The position numbers and the translations under genes are program-made. Below are positions 34,627 through 46,500 of a stretch of DNA of 64,000 bases, piece after piece. A model generated the notes under the pieces. It had not been told where the DNA came from and searched no databases. It saw only the letters and a program-made list of their open reading frames with translations. Origin of the DNA: Blastomyces gilchristii SLH14081 (Eukaryota; Ascomycota; Eurotiomycetes; Onygenales; Ajellomycetaceae); the NCBI RefSeq assembly GCF_000003855.2, contig NW_003101682.1, positions 7,124,186-7,188,185 on the forward strand. Direction: 5' to 3'. Each line of letters starts with the position of its first letter. The first letter of the stretch is position 1.

Positions 34627-36435
34627 ATGGATGAGTTTACGGCAGACGCCTTCGTCAACCGCGAAGACCCCATTCCTGTCATTTCAGTCTCGTCGCAGCC
34701 AGCCGAAGATAGCCCCAGGCCAGCTGGAAGGGACAACGACAATGTTTCTGTTGCATCCGCTCTATCTGCCCGGCGACTGAAGCAAAAATTCCAAGGCATG
34801 AAATCCGATGCGAAATCACTGGGTGGTTGGTCTGCTGGGTCCTCTCTTCAGGAACGGCTGTTAACAAAGTATAGTCCTAATATATTGCTTATGTAGCTGT
34901 ATATACTACTGGAGCTAACTGGCATTATCTTTATTCAGACTATGGCAGCAGGTTTTACCTGGGGAAGATCCTGGGGATGAGTCCGAAGCTGTGGCCGGCA
35001 AACCTCCCACTGTCCACGTTGACCGCCCTGCTTTCAGCCTTCCTACAATGAGCAACAACTTCCGACGTTTTAATGCTAGGCATGATTTCCCTTCTTATAC
35101 CCTTACCGGACAGGATGGACATCTTTCTTTTGCTAACTATTATATAGAATTGGCATTGTATTTCTTTTCCAGGAGCGCGTGACCAACGTCCTGAGCTGGC
35201 AAACCCCAACTCACACCTTGTCTTTCCTTTCCGTCTACTCGTTTATTTGCCTAGACCCATACTTACTGATGATTCTCCCATTTGCTGTCTTTTTGCTCTT
35301 TATTATGGTCCCGGGATTTCTTGCTCGTCATCCACCCCCGCCCGCCTCTGCATCGACCTCTAGCACTACTGCGTACTACTCATACGATGGGCCGGCTCTT
35401 GCTCCAGCACAGACTATTAAACCCGTCTCAGAAACTTCAAAGGACTTCTTCCGTAACATGCGAGACCTCCAGAATAGTATGGCAGATTTTGCGAACCTGC
35501 ACGATGCCACCGTAGCTCTGTTGTCCCCTGCCACAAACTTTTCTGATGAAACATTATCATCCACCGTTTTCCTCCTACTCACCATCCTATCTGCTATTCT
35601 GTTTTTAACGGCCCATCTAATCCCATGGCGTATGCTGTGCCTTGTTGGTGGGAACGCTGCTATTATCGCAAGCAATCCTAGCGTTGCTGCCTTCATGCAA
35701 GAAATCGGGCATCAGATGAAAGACGCAACCGCTGAAGCCCAGAGTACGGCCGGCGACGCCTTCTACAACGTTTTCGGAATCCCGATTCCGTCATCGCCGT
35801 CTACGCTCCTCACATTACTTAAATCTACTGCTGCAATTTCACTCGATACGTACCCAGAAGAGCGAGAAGTGGAAATTTTCGAGCTCCAGCACAAAACGCT
35901 CTCGCCATACACGGCAACTTCGGACTGGGAGTCGTTTGTTTTCACCCCCACTCCCTATGACCCGCTATCTCCATCTCGTATCGCAGGCGATCGACCAAGG
36001 GGTACACGGTTCTTTGAGGACGTCAAGGCACCGCCGGGCTGGAAATGGAAAGGCAAGAAGTGGCAGCTGGACCTCGAATGCCGCGAGTGGGTGATAGAGC
36101 GGATGATTACGGGTGTCGCGTTTGAAGTTCCGGGTTCCAGCGATAATGCGGTGCCTGAGGAGGTCGGAGGCTGGGTCTGGGATTTACCATTCCACCCTCC
36201 TGATGAGGACGCGTATAACAATGATGGCTTAGCGTATGGGGCCAGCTATGAAACCAAGGGGAAAGATAATGAAGCTGAACAGAAAGGGAATTCCAAGGGG
36301 AAGGGGAAGCTGGCCAAAGCAGACTTTGAAGAAGGCGTTGCTGGGATTGGCGGGACGGGAGAATGGAGACGGCGGAGATGGGTTAGAGTTGTGCAGCGCG
36401 CCAGTGTTGATGACAGAAGCTCTGATACTGGGTAA
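34627..36435 (+). CDS. Peroxisomal membrane peroxin, Pex24/Pex28-32 family, with DysF domain
   Basis: Three-exon model of 556 aa: 34627-34868, 34939-35079, 35148-36435. The N-terminal 110 residues are acidic and Ser-rich. A segment NNFRRFNARIGIVFLFQERV leads into a hydrophobic hairpin (about residues 148-190, ending FLLFIMVPGFLARHP). A second membrane region lies at about residues 264-313. A DysF-type domain at about residues 387-470 begins WESFVFTP and includes PPGWKWKGKKWQLD and GGWVWDLP. This is the layout of fungal Pex23/Pex24-family proteins, which act at peroxisome-ER contacts and control peroxisome number and size. Intron 2 is GC-AG (GCATGA...TATATAG, branch site GCTAAC); it is required to join AG|A (Arg) in frame. 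The C-terminus is charged and low complexity. Confidence 0.87.
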
Positions 36436-36857
36436 AATTGTATAATTAGCTGATTTGCGTATGGGGTTATTATGCATAGGAGGTATGATGCCCCGTGTGC
36501 TAATTGTATCGATGATGTTACGATTACGAGTCAAATGGATGTTTATGCTGAATAGTTCGTGATACCATCTTTCAACTAGTAGTTATTCCGATGCAGAGTA
36601 CTCCGTCTTGTACGGGCACGGCTCCATAAACGAGCCAAACTTCATTCTCTACGGAGTACAATTCATCAACACGATATTTTCTTTGAGAACTGCAGGAAAT
36701 CGACCAAAAATTCCTAAAGTTTTGATATGCAGCTTCTACCCAATCACAATTCTTTGCTTATCCATCACTGCTCCGTAACTACAGCAGCCCCCAATAATAC
36801 CAAAGCACCAGAATGTTGAATATTGACACAGAATCTCCCATCTCCCCCCTACCCAGC
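36436..36857. other. Convergent 3' region
   Basis: About 420 bp between the ends of two convergent genes; no ORF supported. Confidence 0.5.
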
Positions 36858-37911
36858 CTAATCTATACCAAACAAAACCAAAATACATATTTCCACAAAG
36901 AATGCCACAACCAAACTGCCCACAACCCCATTAGCCATCAGAGAACCCCCCGCCGCCGACGCAGAGCTCATAGGTGCATTCGCTGCCATCGTTGAGGCAG
37001 CTGGCGGGGGAATTGTTACCGTAACGTCTACCGTGGAGCGCAATATGGGATCGGTCGTGGCCGTGGATGCATCAGTCGTGCGAGTCGCGTCGTCATCATT
37101 GCTGCCGCCGCTGCTGCTACCTGCTGACAGTGTTGACTCCGGGTCAAGAGTGGCCTTGCTAGCATAGTTAGTCGCTGTCGCGAATGAAAGAGTCGAGTTT
37201 GCAGATGCAGATACAGATGCAGATACAGATGTGGATAACGCTGCGTCTGCAGTTCTGGTGCCACTTGCTTTGAATTTCACCTCGCCCTTGTCGTTCACGT
37301 TATATTCCTTTCCGTCGAGGATGCAGACGGGGTATATGGGTTTTTGAGAGGATGTGTGGCCTGTTATTGATTTTTTAGTATTTTGATATGAGTGTTTGAC
37401 GTTAGAAGCTGGTTTCTTTATGTCTTTCTCATATAGCTCATGCGTTTCATGCTTTGTCTCATGTGGGGGGAATATTATTTATTAGCCACTTACAGTATGC
37501 ATGTTTCTTTGTCCCGACAGGATCAGTGTTTTTGAGCCTAGGATTTGTTGTTAGTATTGTCTTTTTCTTTTTCCTTATCTCTCTTCTTCTTCGTGCGAAG
37601 AAGAAAACATACGCTTCGCGACAGTCAATTTGTTTCGGCCCTCCCTTTGAGCACATTTTGATCAGGAATGGAACTGTTCCATCTGGCAACTCTCCACAAA
37701 CGTCCTCCTGGCCCTGCTTGCTAACTATGCAATTCAGCCCAGTTATCACGCCTGGAAATGAAAATTCACTTGAAGGACATTTGTTTCTCGGTCAGCGCAT
37801 ATCCTTCCACGCTAGATTGCCATGGCTGTGGAGTACCTACATCTGTGCGATGGACAGGTGAGAAAGCAGTAAAAGGGTCCCGAGAACCCGAGTCGCTGAT
37901 AACTTAGGCAT
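36858..37911 (-). CDS. Secreted Cys-rich, Ser/Thr-rich protein, probably GPI-anchored
   Basis: Four-exon model of 263 aa: 37841-37911, 37613-37786, 37494-37537, 36858-37360 (minus strand). The protein begins with a signal peptide (MPKLSATRVLGTLLLLSHLS, cleavage probably after Ala-Gln near residue 22). A domain of about 100 residues with eight cysteines (CPSSEF, GLNCIV, DVCGEL, KMCSKG, IDCREA, AYCHTS, PVCILDG) follows. Then comes a long Ser/Thr/Ala-rich stalk (about residues 125-230). The C-terminus is hydrophobic (GVVGSLVVAFFVEICILVLF), fitting a GPI-attachment signal. Likely a cell-wall or surface protein; no family name recognised. Intron 1 ends CTGACCGAG with an unusually short branch-to-acceptor distance, so this junction is the weakest part of the model. 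The other junctions keep the frame. Confidence 0.75.
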
Positions 37912-38925
37912 TTGGGGCGTCAGCGTCTTGTTGGAACCCGGCGTCAGAATACCAAAAGAGAGCGCGAAGTGTTTTAAATGCCGAAGGGGTACCAAATAGC
38001 GAAGAGAGAGGTAGAATAGAGCGCGGCTTGATTAGAAGAGGAGCAATAATTCGAATTCCAACTTCTTATGGCTATGTTATTATGAACTTGAAGGGAAAGA
38101 AAAAGGACAAGTCCTGGAAATTATAAACAACTAATATATTTTTTCACTGTAATAGGCATATTAATTGTGAATGCGGTAAGGCGAACCGTGTTATTTCACT
38201 CTCTTTATACATGGATGGCTGGATGCGTATTCGGACGTGCACGTTCAAGGCAGCCCACATAATGCCTTTGATTCCTTTTCCCGAAACCAAAGAGAAAGGA
38301 GAAAACGGTTGAAAGTCATTAGGGAGTTTCGTCGCTTTCAATTATTTCATATAACCTTTCATTATTCCAAGTCCACTCCGCTATGTCTAGTGGCAACTGC
38401 CCGTGGCGAAGGGAGTCATTCGAGCTATCCGTCACCCTTGGGTACAGTGAGACAGGATATGCACATGCCTCGTCATTATGTAGAATAGACCGTGGAAATG
38501 AAGTCCCTTCGAAGGGGAGTGCAGATGTATCTCAATACTAACGGTATTCACACAGAGTACCAACGGTAACAAAGATGTCAACTGCGAAGACGATACTCGA
38601 GTAGCCATGACCAAAGCGGAACGTCGCATACCTCCAGGGCTGGATTCGTGAGCACCTATAATTAGGTACGAAGAACCAATATTAACTGGCACAATTACCG
38701 CATCGGCCAAGGTGTCCAGTAAACATGAAGCTAGCAGCTCCAAAAAGACGCATACGACGGGATCATGTCTATGGCCGACAGAAGAGGAAAAAGGAAAAAG
38801 GTCGAGATTCTGCTGATGAAAAACGAAAAGTCCCAACTCCGTAAAACGCCATGCCAAACCAAATCCAGTTCTCCCGTCCTTCTAAATCTCCAAACATCTC
38901 TCGTACATTGGTAACCGCTCCCCCG
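37912..38925. other. Intergenic region, no gene recognised
   Basis: Upstream region of the secreted-protein gene and 3' flank of NOP16. A TTTAAA-containing box lies near 37975 on the minus-strand promoter side. The 141-codon minus ORF at 38432-38857 shows no recognisable domain. Confidence 0.5.
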
Positions 38926-39734
38926 CTAGGCAGCTCCCCGCTTCTCCTTCCATTTCTTCAGTCTCCGTTTTATGTCCCCCTCCGTTTGCTGCATAGGATT
39001 CAACCTCCTATCCCTAACCATTGCACCGATATTATCACCATGCTTCGCCACTAGTCTCCCTAGCCATTCCTCCTCGCGCTTGCTCTGCTGTCTGGGTTGT
39101 TTCTTCTTCAAGGCCTCCTCTTCCAAAGCGGCTTGGCGTTCCAGCGCTTGAACTATCGCCGACGAGGACATGCTACCTGGGATACTCATGGACGGATTAC
39201 CGAGACCAGCTTGGCCAACTTCATTCAGCGGATCTTCTAGTGGGTTTGCTTTCCGGCGCTTTCGCCCCGCAATTTCAACCTCGTCGTCGTTCTCTGGGTG
39301 AATCACGCGGAGAATCCTCCCTGTTTCTGGATCTCGTTCGACGCGCGCTTCGGTAGGTTTTATCATCTTCAGGATTGTTGAGGAGGGTAGGAGATGTAAA
39401 GAGTCTGTATGTTGTTGGCCCGACGACAAATCCGCGAGCTTCTTCTCCGCGCCGCCAGTCGGGGCGTTGAGCTGGGATGCTAAGCCAAGTCGGCGGTAAT
39501 TTTGGGTTAGGGTTAATTTTTTATCCCTAAGAGATGTTAGATTGGCATGGAAATGTAAAAAGAAAGGAGATCCTTTGGCAGGGGCAGTTTTAAGGAGATT
39601 TGATACCAGTTCTGCGCGATGATAGCGTTCCCCAGGACGTTAATTTTCTTGTTCCCATTTTTCAGCCGGTTAGCTCTTTGCTTCACCCTTGGAGCGCCTG
39701 AGCGATTCTTCCTTTTTTGTAAAATGCGACCCAT
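38926..39734 (-). CDS. NOP16: Nucleolar protein 16, 60S ribosome biogenesis factor
   Basis: Two-exon model of 242 aa: 39607-39734 and 38926-39526. It starts MGRILQKRKNRSGAPRVKQR, a basic nucleolar-type N-terminus. The family core follows, including NAIIAQNWDKKLTLTQNYRR across the splice junction and RLGLASQLN. The C-terminus (EEEWLGRLVAKHGDNIGAM, then RDRRLNPMQQTEGDIKRRL) is characteristic of Nop16. The protein acts in nucleolar pre-60S assembly. The intron (39527-39606) begins GTATCA and ends CTCTTAG. It is transcribed divergently from the eL37 gene, with starts 385 bp apart, so two ribosome-related genes share a promoter. Confidence 0.92.
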
Positions 39735-40119
39735 CTTTAATCTCGGGTTCCTTTGAGGGTGCTTGTAGCTCTTTGTTGGCTGGTTTCTAGATCCGATGCT
39801 GAGGAACAAATTTTTTGGATAAGCTTGATCGTCAATGTTTGCACCTATTCTTGGCATATTTGCACTTGCACACACGGCATGGAGACATCGCTGAAAGAGG
39901 AAATCAAGTCACGTGTAGGGTTCAAACCCTACACCACAATTCGCTTAGCGACTTCCGGCCGCGATGAGAACTTTCGATCCAACGCCCGACGACGACAACG
40001 ACGACAACGACCAGCGCTTGTAGACGCAGAATTCCAGGTGAGAAGGCTATATTCATTGTATGCGGACTCGCGCGCATACGATTTGCTGACATTGTTCAAA
40101 TTCTAGTCCCTAATTCAAG
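39735..40119. promoter_or_regulatory. Bidirectional promoter between NOP16 and RPL37
   Basis: 385 bp between the two divergent start codons. Both products serve the 60S subunit, so shared control is plausible. The overlapping ORF at 39753-40106 is not supported. Confidence 0.55.
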
Positions 40120-40782
40120 ATGAGTACGTACCGATCCGTCCGCCGGTCCAGAACCACCGCATACTAGGCCTTGTTCGCCATTTAATTATTACGATCAACT
40201 GACAGATTGAATAGCGAAGGGAACTTCCAGCTTTGGCAAGCGCCATAACAAATCGCACACTCTGTGCAGACGTTGCGGTTAGTCCGATCTCCTGGAATCC
40301 CGCTTGTGCACGAGAGGCATTCGGACATCAACCCCCTTGAAATCCTCACATTTTTCAATATCCGCGATATTTTAGCAGAGAAAAATGATATACTGAACAT
40401 TATTTTGGACAATTTTGAACAGGCCGTCGCTCTTTCCACATCCAGAAGCACACATGCTCGTCTTGCGGGTATCCAGCCGCTAAGACCCGGAAATGTACGT
40501 TGAGTCCCAATATACAATCCATCCGGCACGTTAGAGTAGAAGGGGATCTGCAATCGGGAAGGCAAAAAGATGGTTTTGGAACTTGGTAAAACGGATAGGA
40601 TATCAGGACGTTTACTTACATCGTTTGTTTTGCCGTCAATAGTCAACTGGGCCGAGAAGGGTCTGCGACGAAGAACCACCGGAACTGGACGCATGCGATA
40701 TCTCAAGACGGTCGACCGCAAATTCAAGAACGGATTCCAAACCGGCACCCCCAAGGGAGCTCGGGGGCCAGAGAAGCATTAA
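40120..40782 (+). CDS. RPL37: 60S ribosomal protein eL37 (L37)
   Basis: Four-exon model of 92 aa: 40120-40123, 40215-40277, 40423-40494, 40643-40782. Exon 1 is only ATGA; the Thr codon is completed in exon 2. The protein reads [19 protein letters not shown] at the start and ends with [26 protein letters not shown]. Zinc-binding cysteines are at residues 19, 22, 34 and 37 (C-x2-C-x11-C-x2-C), as in the family. Length equals that of other fungal L37 proteins. All introns are GT-AG and intron 1 carries a CTGAC branch site. Strong expression is expected. Confidence 0.94.
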
Positions 40783-41289
40783 GTTGCTGCGGGGTTGAAA
40801 GAATGGGTTTCCAATGACAATCTAGGCTAAGGGTTGAATTATTTTTTTTTCCTTTTTCCTTGTGGATGGCCGGATTGATTTTCTTTTAACGGTTCAGAGG
40901 TGTTTACTGTTTTATTTTGCTAGCGTGCTATCAACATTCGAAAAAGGGGAAACAACTCGTTTGGCCGGATGGGGAGTGAGAAGGCGTGGGGTGGAACATG
41001 GCGTGCGCCGTGTACATGAATAGTTTAATGACATGCGCTCTGTGGCCAAGGTGCTTCCTGTTCACATATACCTATCTTGTTGGACTGGGCCCATTTTATC
41101 ACAACTCGCGCTACATGTTACTTACTCCCCATCTTCGAAAATCGAAGGTCTCTAGCCGTCCGCGTCATTGATCACTTTACTTCTCCAACGGTTTTACGAT
41201 TCGTTCAATGCTTTCAATTGGAGGTATTGATTCTACTCTCAGAAAAATCTTACACATGTGATTTCATATAACAACCATGATCAACCCGT
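40783..41289. other. Convergent 3' region between RPL37 and ELP6
   Basis: About 500 bp, no gene supported; T-rich segment near 40840-40860. Confidence 0.5.
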
Positions 41290-42712
41290 TCACTCGCCTC
41301 TACCGAAAACACGAACCGCACCATCTCCCTGTACAAAGTACAGTACCTCCTTCTCTTCCAAGCCCGCATGATCGTGACCATCTCCTTTCTCCGTTTCTGG
41401 AACCCACCCACCCCCTCTACTAATCCGTAGAACGCCACTGACATCTCGCGCAACACCTGTGTCTAAACCTCTCAACTGCATAACCATTCTAGCTTGATGC
41501 GCCATCCCTACAACTAAGGATGCATGCTCTATTTCAAGCGGCGTTGGTTGTTGCTCCATAAACTCGGCAGAACCTGCGTGAATCAGAGGCGAATCTGCCG
41601 CAAGTGTGACAACCGTAGAATGAACCCGCTAACTCGGGGAATAGGAGAAGAAATCCCACTTAATTAGCCTATCAAATTCGTCCAGGTTCACACCCCGTAG
41701 ATTTCGTGGTAGTATAGAAGGGGTGTTTTGAGGGATGCAAACCCATTATCTTGGTATATAAGTGTTAACGTACCTGCCGTAACCCGAACAAAAACTCCCC
41801 CATCTCCGCCGCCCCAACACCCATTCCCGGACCTGTAGCAGCCAGGAGCAAATCAGGCTGATCCACTATAAGGAGAACATCGTTTTCCACCGGCTTTTCA
41901 TCAGACGCCGTACCCCCGCTCAAGTCATCGATGGCAGCGGCGATCTCCAGCTCCAGGGAGTCGAGGCCTGCGTTTCCCATACCAGACCATCGAAGTTTCC
42001 TTGACGCACTACCGCTACTCTTCCCATGGCTAGTTACGGTTGGAGAACGGCTAGATACTGGCCCTCGAGCTGATAGAGTGGCGTGCGACGGTATCCGCGC
42101 GGGGATTGGAGAGCTGCTTGCCACAGGGGGGGCTGGCGCTGGCGCTGGACCTGGGTCTGTTTGTGCGGGCAAGAAGAGTTCTGAGACCCCGTCTATGAAA
42201 GCGAAATTGCCTTGTTTTGATAGTCTGGCAAGATCCAGTCCCTAAGATGGAGTGTCAGTAAAGCTTAAATAAAGGTCGTTTGAACATGCCAATGAAAAAT
42301 TTAATTCATATAGCTGTTACTCATGTCCCCCCACGTATAAATGCGGAACTACCAAAAAATATATAAAAGCAATCATGAGAATTAAGAATGCAACCAAAAT
42401 GATCCAAACACCAAAAAATTTTCAAGAGAAAAATATCAATAAAATCCATACCAATCTCCTCGCTTCCGCCCTCCAGAACTCCATCCCCCTCAAAAAGCTC
42501 ACGAGCACCACCCGTCGTATCCCTCTCCGGCCAGCGTTGAACTCCAGCTCTTCTCCACCTCGACCGCTACCGGAAGATAGAGCATCGCATAGGATCCTTA
42601 GAACCAACCAATTGCTCGTTGCCCCTAGAACGGAGGTGATTAGGGTGAGTGATTGGGCCGGGAGGGGTGAAGCTGTGTAGGGTGCTAGGAGGGGTGCGGT
42701 TGGTATAGACAT
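41290..42712 (-). CDS. ELP6: Elongator complex subunit 6
   Basis: Three-exon model of 355 aa: 42452-42712, 41774-42241, 41290-41628, all joined in phase 0. The N-terminus has LITSVLGATSNWLVLRILCD and, after a linker, RRVVLVSFLRGMEFWRAEARRLGLDLARLS (given in part), the RecA-like strand pattern of Elp6. A low-complexity Pro/Ala/Ser insert lies at about residues 115-165. Then follow ELEIAAAID, DVLLIVDQPDLLLAATG and, in the last exon, VHSTVVTLAADSPLIHAG and VLYFVQGDGAVRVFGRGE. Elp6 forms the Elp4-5-6 hexamer that binds tRNA in wobble-uridine modification. It lacks a classical Walker A motif, as usual for this subunit. The stop is TGA. Confidence 0.85.
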
Positions 42713-43570
42713 GTTTATTCGCTTTCTATTCTTCCTTTCCTTCTACTATTCTTGGCTAGAAAGGAGAGGTTTAATTCGAATGAGTAACCGGTTCAGCTTC
42801 CTCCCCCTTGTGTATCTGCTGTGCGGCGGGGAAGAGGGTTGTGCGACACTGCCGCGGTTGTATGGTGAGCGGATATATTTATTCGTTAAGTCGATTGATG
42901 CGATAGTTACCAAGCTTATTTAAGCTCGAAATATGACGGGATGGAATTGTGAGACGAGAATCGATATGGTAAATATGAGGTACTCTTGACTTAAGATTGC
43001 AATCATAAATTAAAAGGTGAATATCAATTATCAGGTGGTTGAATTCCCTCCTACCCCAGAATCAGGTGAGTTTCGTCATTCGAGCCTTGAAAAAAAAAAC
43101 AGATATTTAAATAAATACTTGCGTCATTGCCAACATCTTCTTATTCAACGCGCACACCACTCATTTCCACGCCGCACTGGTTCGACATTAGAACATGTTT
43201 CACGGAAATTCTGTCTGAAAGGCCATTTTGTCAATTTTAATTTTGAAGTTTAATTACGCAAAGAACTTATTACCTAGATGCCCCTCCCCCGGTAGGGTCC
43301 TTGAGTGATACCACGACCACAAGTTCAAGCTACCAAATCCCTTACCGCCGCGCAGAACCTTGAATCCCCCCAACAGCATGTGAATGCGCAAGAACATTGA
43401 AAAAGTAAAAATGAAAGGATAAATCTAAAGAAGTAGAATGAATTGAAGGAGGGTGCAAGAAAACAAAACCATATCCCAAGGTAGACCTTCCTCCCCCTTC
43501 CTGCCCCTCCCTCCTCCCTCCTCCCTCCCCCTCAACACCCCGGGCCGTGGCTATTTCGATATACCCATCA
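42713..43570. other. Intergenic region, no gene recognised
   Basis: Promoter of ELP6 and 3' flank of the RdRP gene. It contains a CTCC-rich tract near 43485-43540. Short ORFs lack recognisable similarity. Confidence 0.5.
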
Positions 43571-46500
43571 TCAATTCATCCCCAAAAGCTGTTCAAGTTC
43601 ATCCAGTGCTGAAGTTTGTATATCGTGTCCAAACTCGATGATCTCTTCCCTATGTCCTTCTTCTTCTCCTTTGTCTTCTTGACTCCCGACCGCTACAGCC
43701 AAACTCCAAGCCGGTTTAGCATTTTGCTTGGTTCTCTGCCTATTTGCATCTCCCACTTGTAAGCCATTAGCTTCACATTGAGTAGCTGGTAAGTAGGAGT
43801 TTGCGAAATACGCTTGCGAAACGGATCTAAATTCAATCCCATTCAGATCGAGGGCCCTTGCAGGCGGAGCGATGTTCGGAGTGAGTGGTTCTCGTGCCGG
43901 TATGGTAATTTTGCCTTGGATGTTTGGATATGGCAGAGAAATCGACGGAGTGCTGGTATCATCGTTGAAGGCAATAAGTAGATCTGCGCCCTCACCGTTT
44001 GGGCCATGGATTTTTTGAAACGATGGGGTAATTATACCCTCATCTTGACCGGCCGGCGCTTCGGGCTTGTCGGATTGTTCACTGAGATACTCAAACAGCT
44101 CCTCTTTGGATTCGGAGTCATCGAAAAGCTGCAAGACATCGCCAGCATACTTCAGGCCGCCTTCAGTTTCCGCGTCCGGGGAGACAAGAATATTGATGGC
44201 TTTGATAGGTTTGGGAGCGCGGGGAATTTCGACCTGAATAATGGCGGGACACCGTCTGTGATTCAATGGACTCTCAAAACACCCATTCGCGATCTTTCCG
44301 AGTACTTGCTGGAGCACCCAAGGGAAACTAATGAGAGGCAACCTTTTCTCCATTTTGTTATTCTCAATGAGGACAGCGGATTTTTCAGCCATAGCCGCCT
44401 CCATCTGTTCGCTGGTCACTTTATACATCGCGACGGCAAGAGGCGCGAGGTGTTCAAAGTCGTTACCGCCTGCTTTTTCCTGACAGAGCGTGCTGAACTT
44501 CTCCCGCAGGGCGGATGAGATGCGACCAATGTCTTCATGGAATTTGTAGTCATTCGACATCTCCGAATGACTTAGTACGAACGTTGACCAGACTTCGAGT
44601 TCGGTTTCGATTTCGTGCCGGGCCATGATCCGCCGCATATCCGTATCGTACTGCATTTTGAGGTCGGTTGCAACGCTCAATAATTTCTCGTCAACCTCAA
44701 TCCCTGATTTTAAAATCCGCTTGTCGAACTGTGGTCTTTCCTCAGGAGACAAAAACTGGATCTTTGATCGGATATCAATGTGGCTAGCCATATCATACAA
44801 TTGACCCAGAATTTTTGCAGAACGGTACTCCGCGTTTTTATTTTTCATTTTCCTTTCCATGAAATGGGGCCACACTTTTGGCTTCAGATTTCGAGTCATT
44901 CGAACTGGTATTCCAGATTTGTTGTAATCAACTGCTGCGGAATGCAAGGCTGCGAGTTGAATACACTTTTCATCCTTAACCCCATCTTCTTGAAAGTCAG
45001 CCAAAGCCATGTGTGCTCGGGCAATTTGTGAAAGACAGCAATTCTGCATATAGTTTACATAGAACTTGGTGATATCGTCAACAGTGACGTCGCGATCCAG
45101 AACTTCAGGCTTTGGGGCACAATTGTCCATTGGCTCGTGAAACCAGTCCGTCGGTAACATACTTTTATCCCAGATGACGATATAGTCATCGCCATCCAGG
45201 TCACCCCCAGAACATATGTTTGCAAGGTCTCGATCTCCAGTTTGTGGCAGTACAACAACGTCCCTAAGATGGTGCAGCGCAGGGGCATCAACCGCCTTGA
45301 CAACGCGAATATCTCCCGGATGAAGTGACGGATTTCGAGCGAGAATGCAGAGGCCCTCAATAACAGCGTATTTGCCTTCGCTGTGCCGCCAGACTTGAAC
45401 GAATATTTCGGGAAGGCAATCTACCCTTTCCTGGTAGGTTGAGTTTGCTTTTGGCCGCGCACTGCGAAAGTATCCTTTCAGGGTCTTGGTCTCATCGATA
45501 CAGCCTAAAAGAAAGGCCCCCTCATCTATTGCAATCTTGGCCTTCTCTTTGAGATACTTGATTTGCCAAGTACGCCATAATTCAAGTAGGGATGAAACAA
45601 ATGGCTCCCGTGAGCCCTGAAAGCCATCACGTATCATATCCGCAAGAACCAACGTCATCTGGTTTGGGTCAACATATTTTTGTAGAAGAGAGACAGCCTT
45701 GTCCTCGTCAGTCATAGCCTGCTCTAAATTAGCCAACATCATACTGAGCTTGGCAATAAATACTTCATCAGGAGTTCCCAGGGCAGACAAAATAAGAATG
45801 AGCTGGCGGTTTAGAGTTGCGTAAGAGAAATGAGAATATCGGATTATTTCGAGCCCGTTATGGGAAGCTGGGAATTTGAATTGACTCCTTCGAATATGTA
45901 CCTCTCGTTGACGAGCTTCAGGTGAAACTGCGAGAATGCCTTTACAGCCACCAAGCCGGAATTGAAAGACCGAAGGTGGCTCCCCCGATGGAGTTTTAAT
46001 TCCAAGGTCGCTTTGGATCATCTGAGTCAAAAAATGCGATAAACGACCCACCCCGTCTGAGAATACGTAACCGTTTCGCTCGATATCATCAATCTTCTTA
46101 ATCTGTACTGGACAGCTAGTAACTGCACGGGTGGTTGAAAAGCATTGTCCTAATCTCGCTGCGTATTTGGCAACAACTCTGATATTATTCAAATCGCCCA
46201 TTTGAGCACGGATATTGGCAGCGGTGAGATGCGGTAGTGAAGCAAAGAAGTATGCTCCATGCTCCCTAAGCTGAGAGTTGCCGAATGCCAGGAATTCGTA
46301 CCGTCGATCGCCTATTGTGATACCGTGCTGCAACGTACGCAGGACTCGCGCATAGACTTTTTCCATGCACTGGCTATTGCCGCTATTGTTGGGATATATC
46401 TTACCTATGTATTTCTCGTCGCAGAACCGGACACGGAGAAAGCGGTCTGCATGCTCCCGATGGTAGCGGAATACACGATTAGAAGTATCAACAGATGGAA

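Noticed and set aside
37459..37861. Plus-strand ORF of 135 codons.
   Set aside because: Antisense shadow of exons 1-3 of the secreted-protein gene, which has coherent splice sites and a signal peptide.
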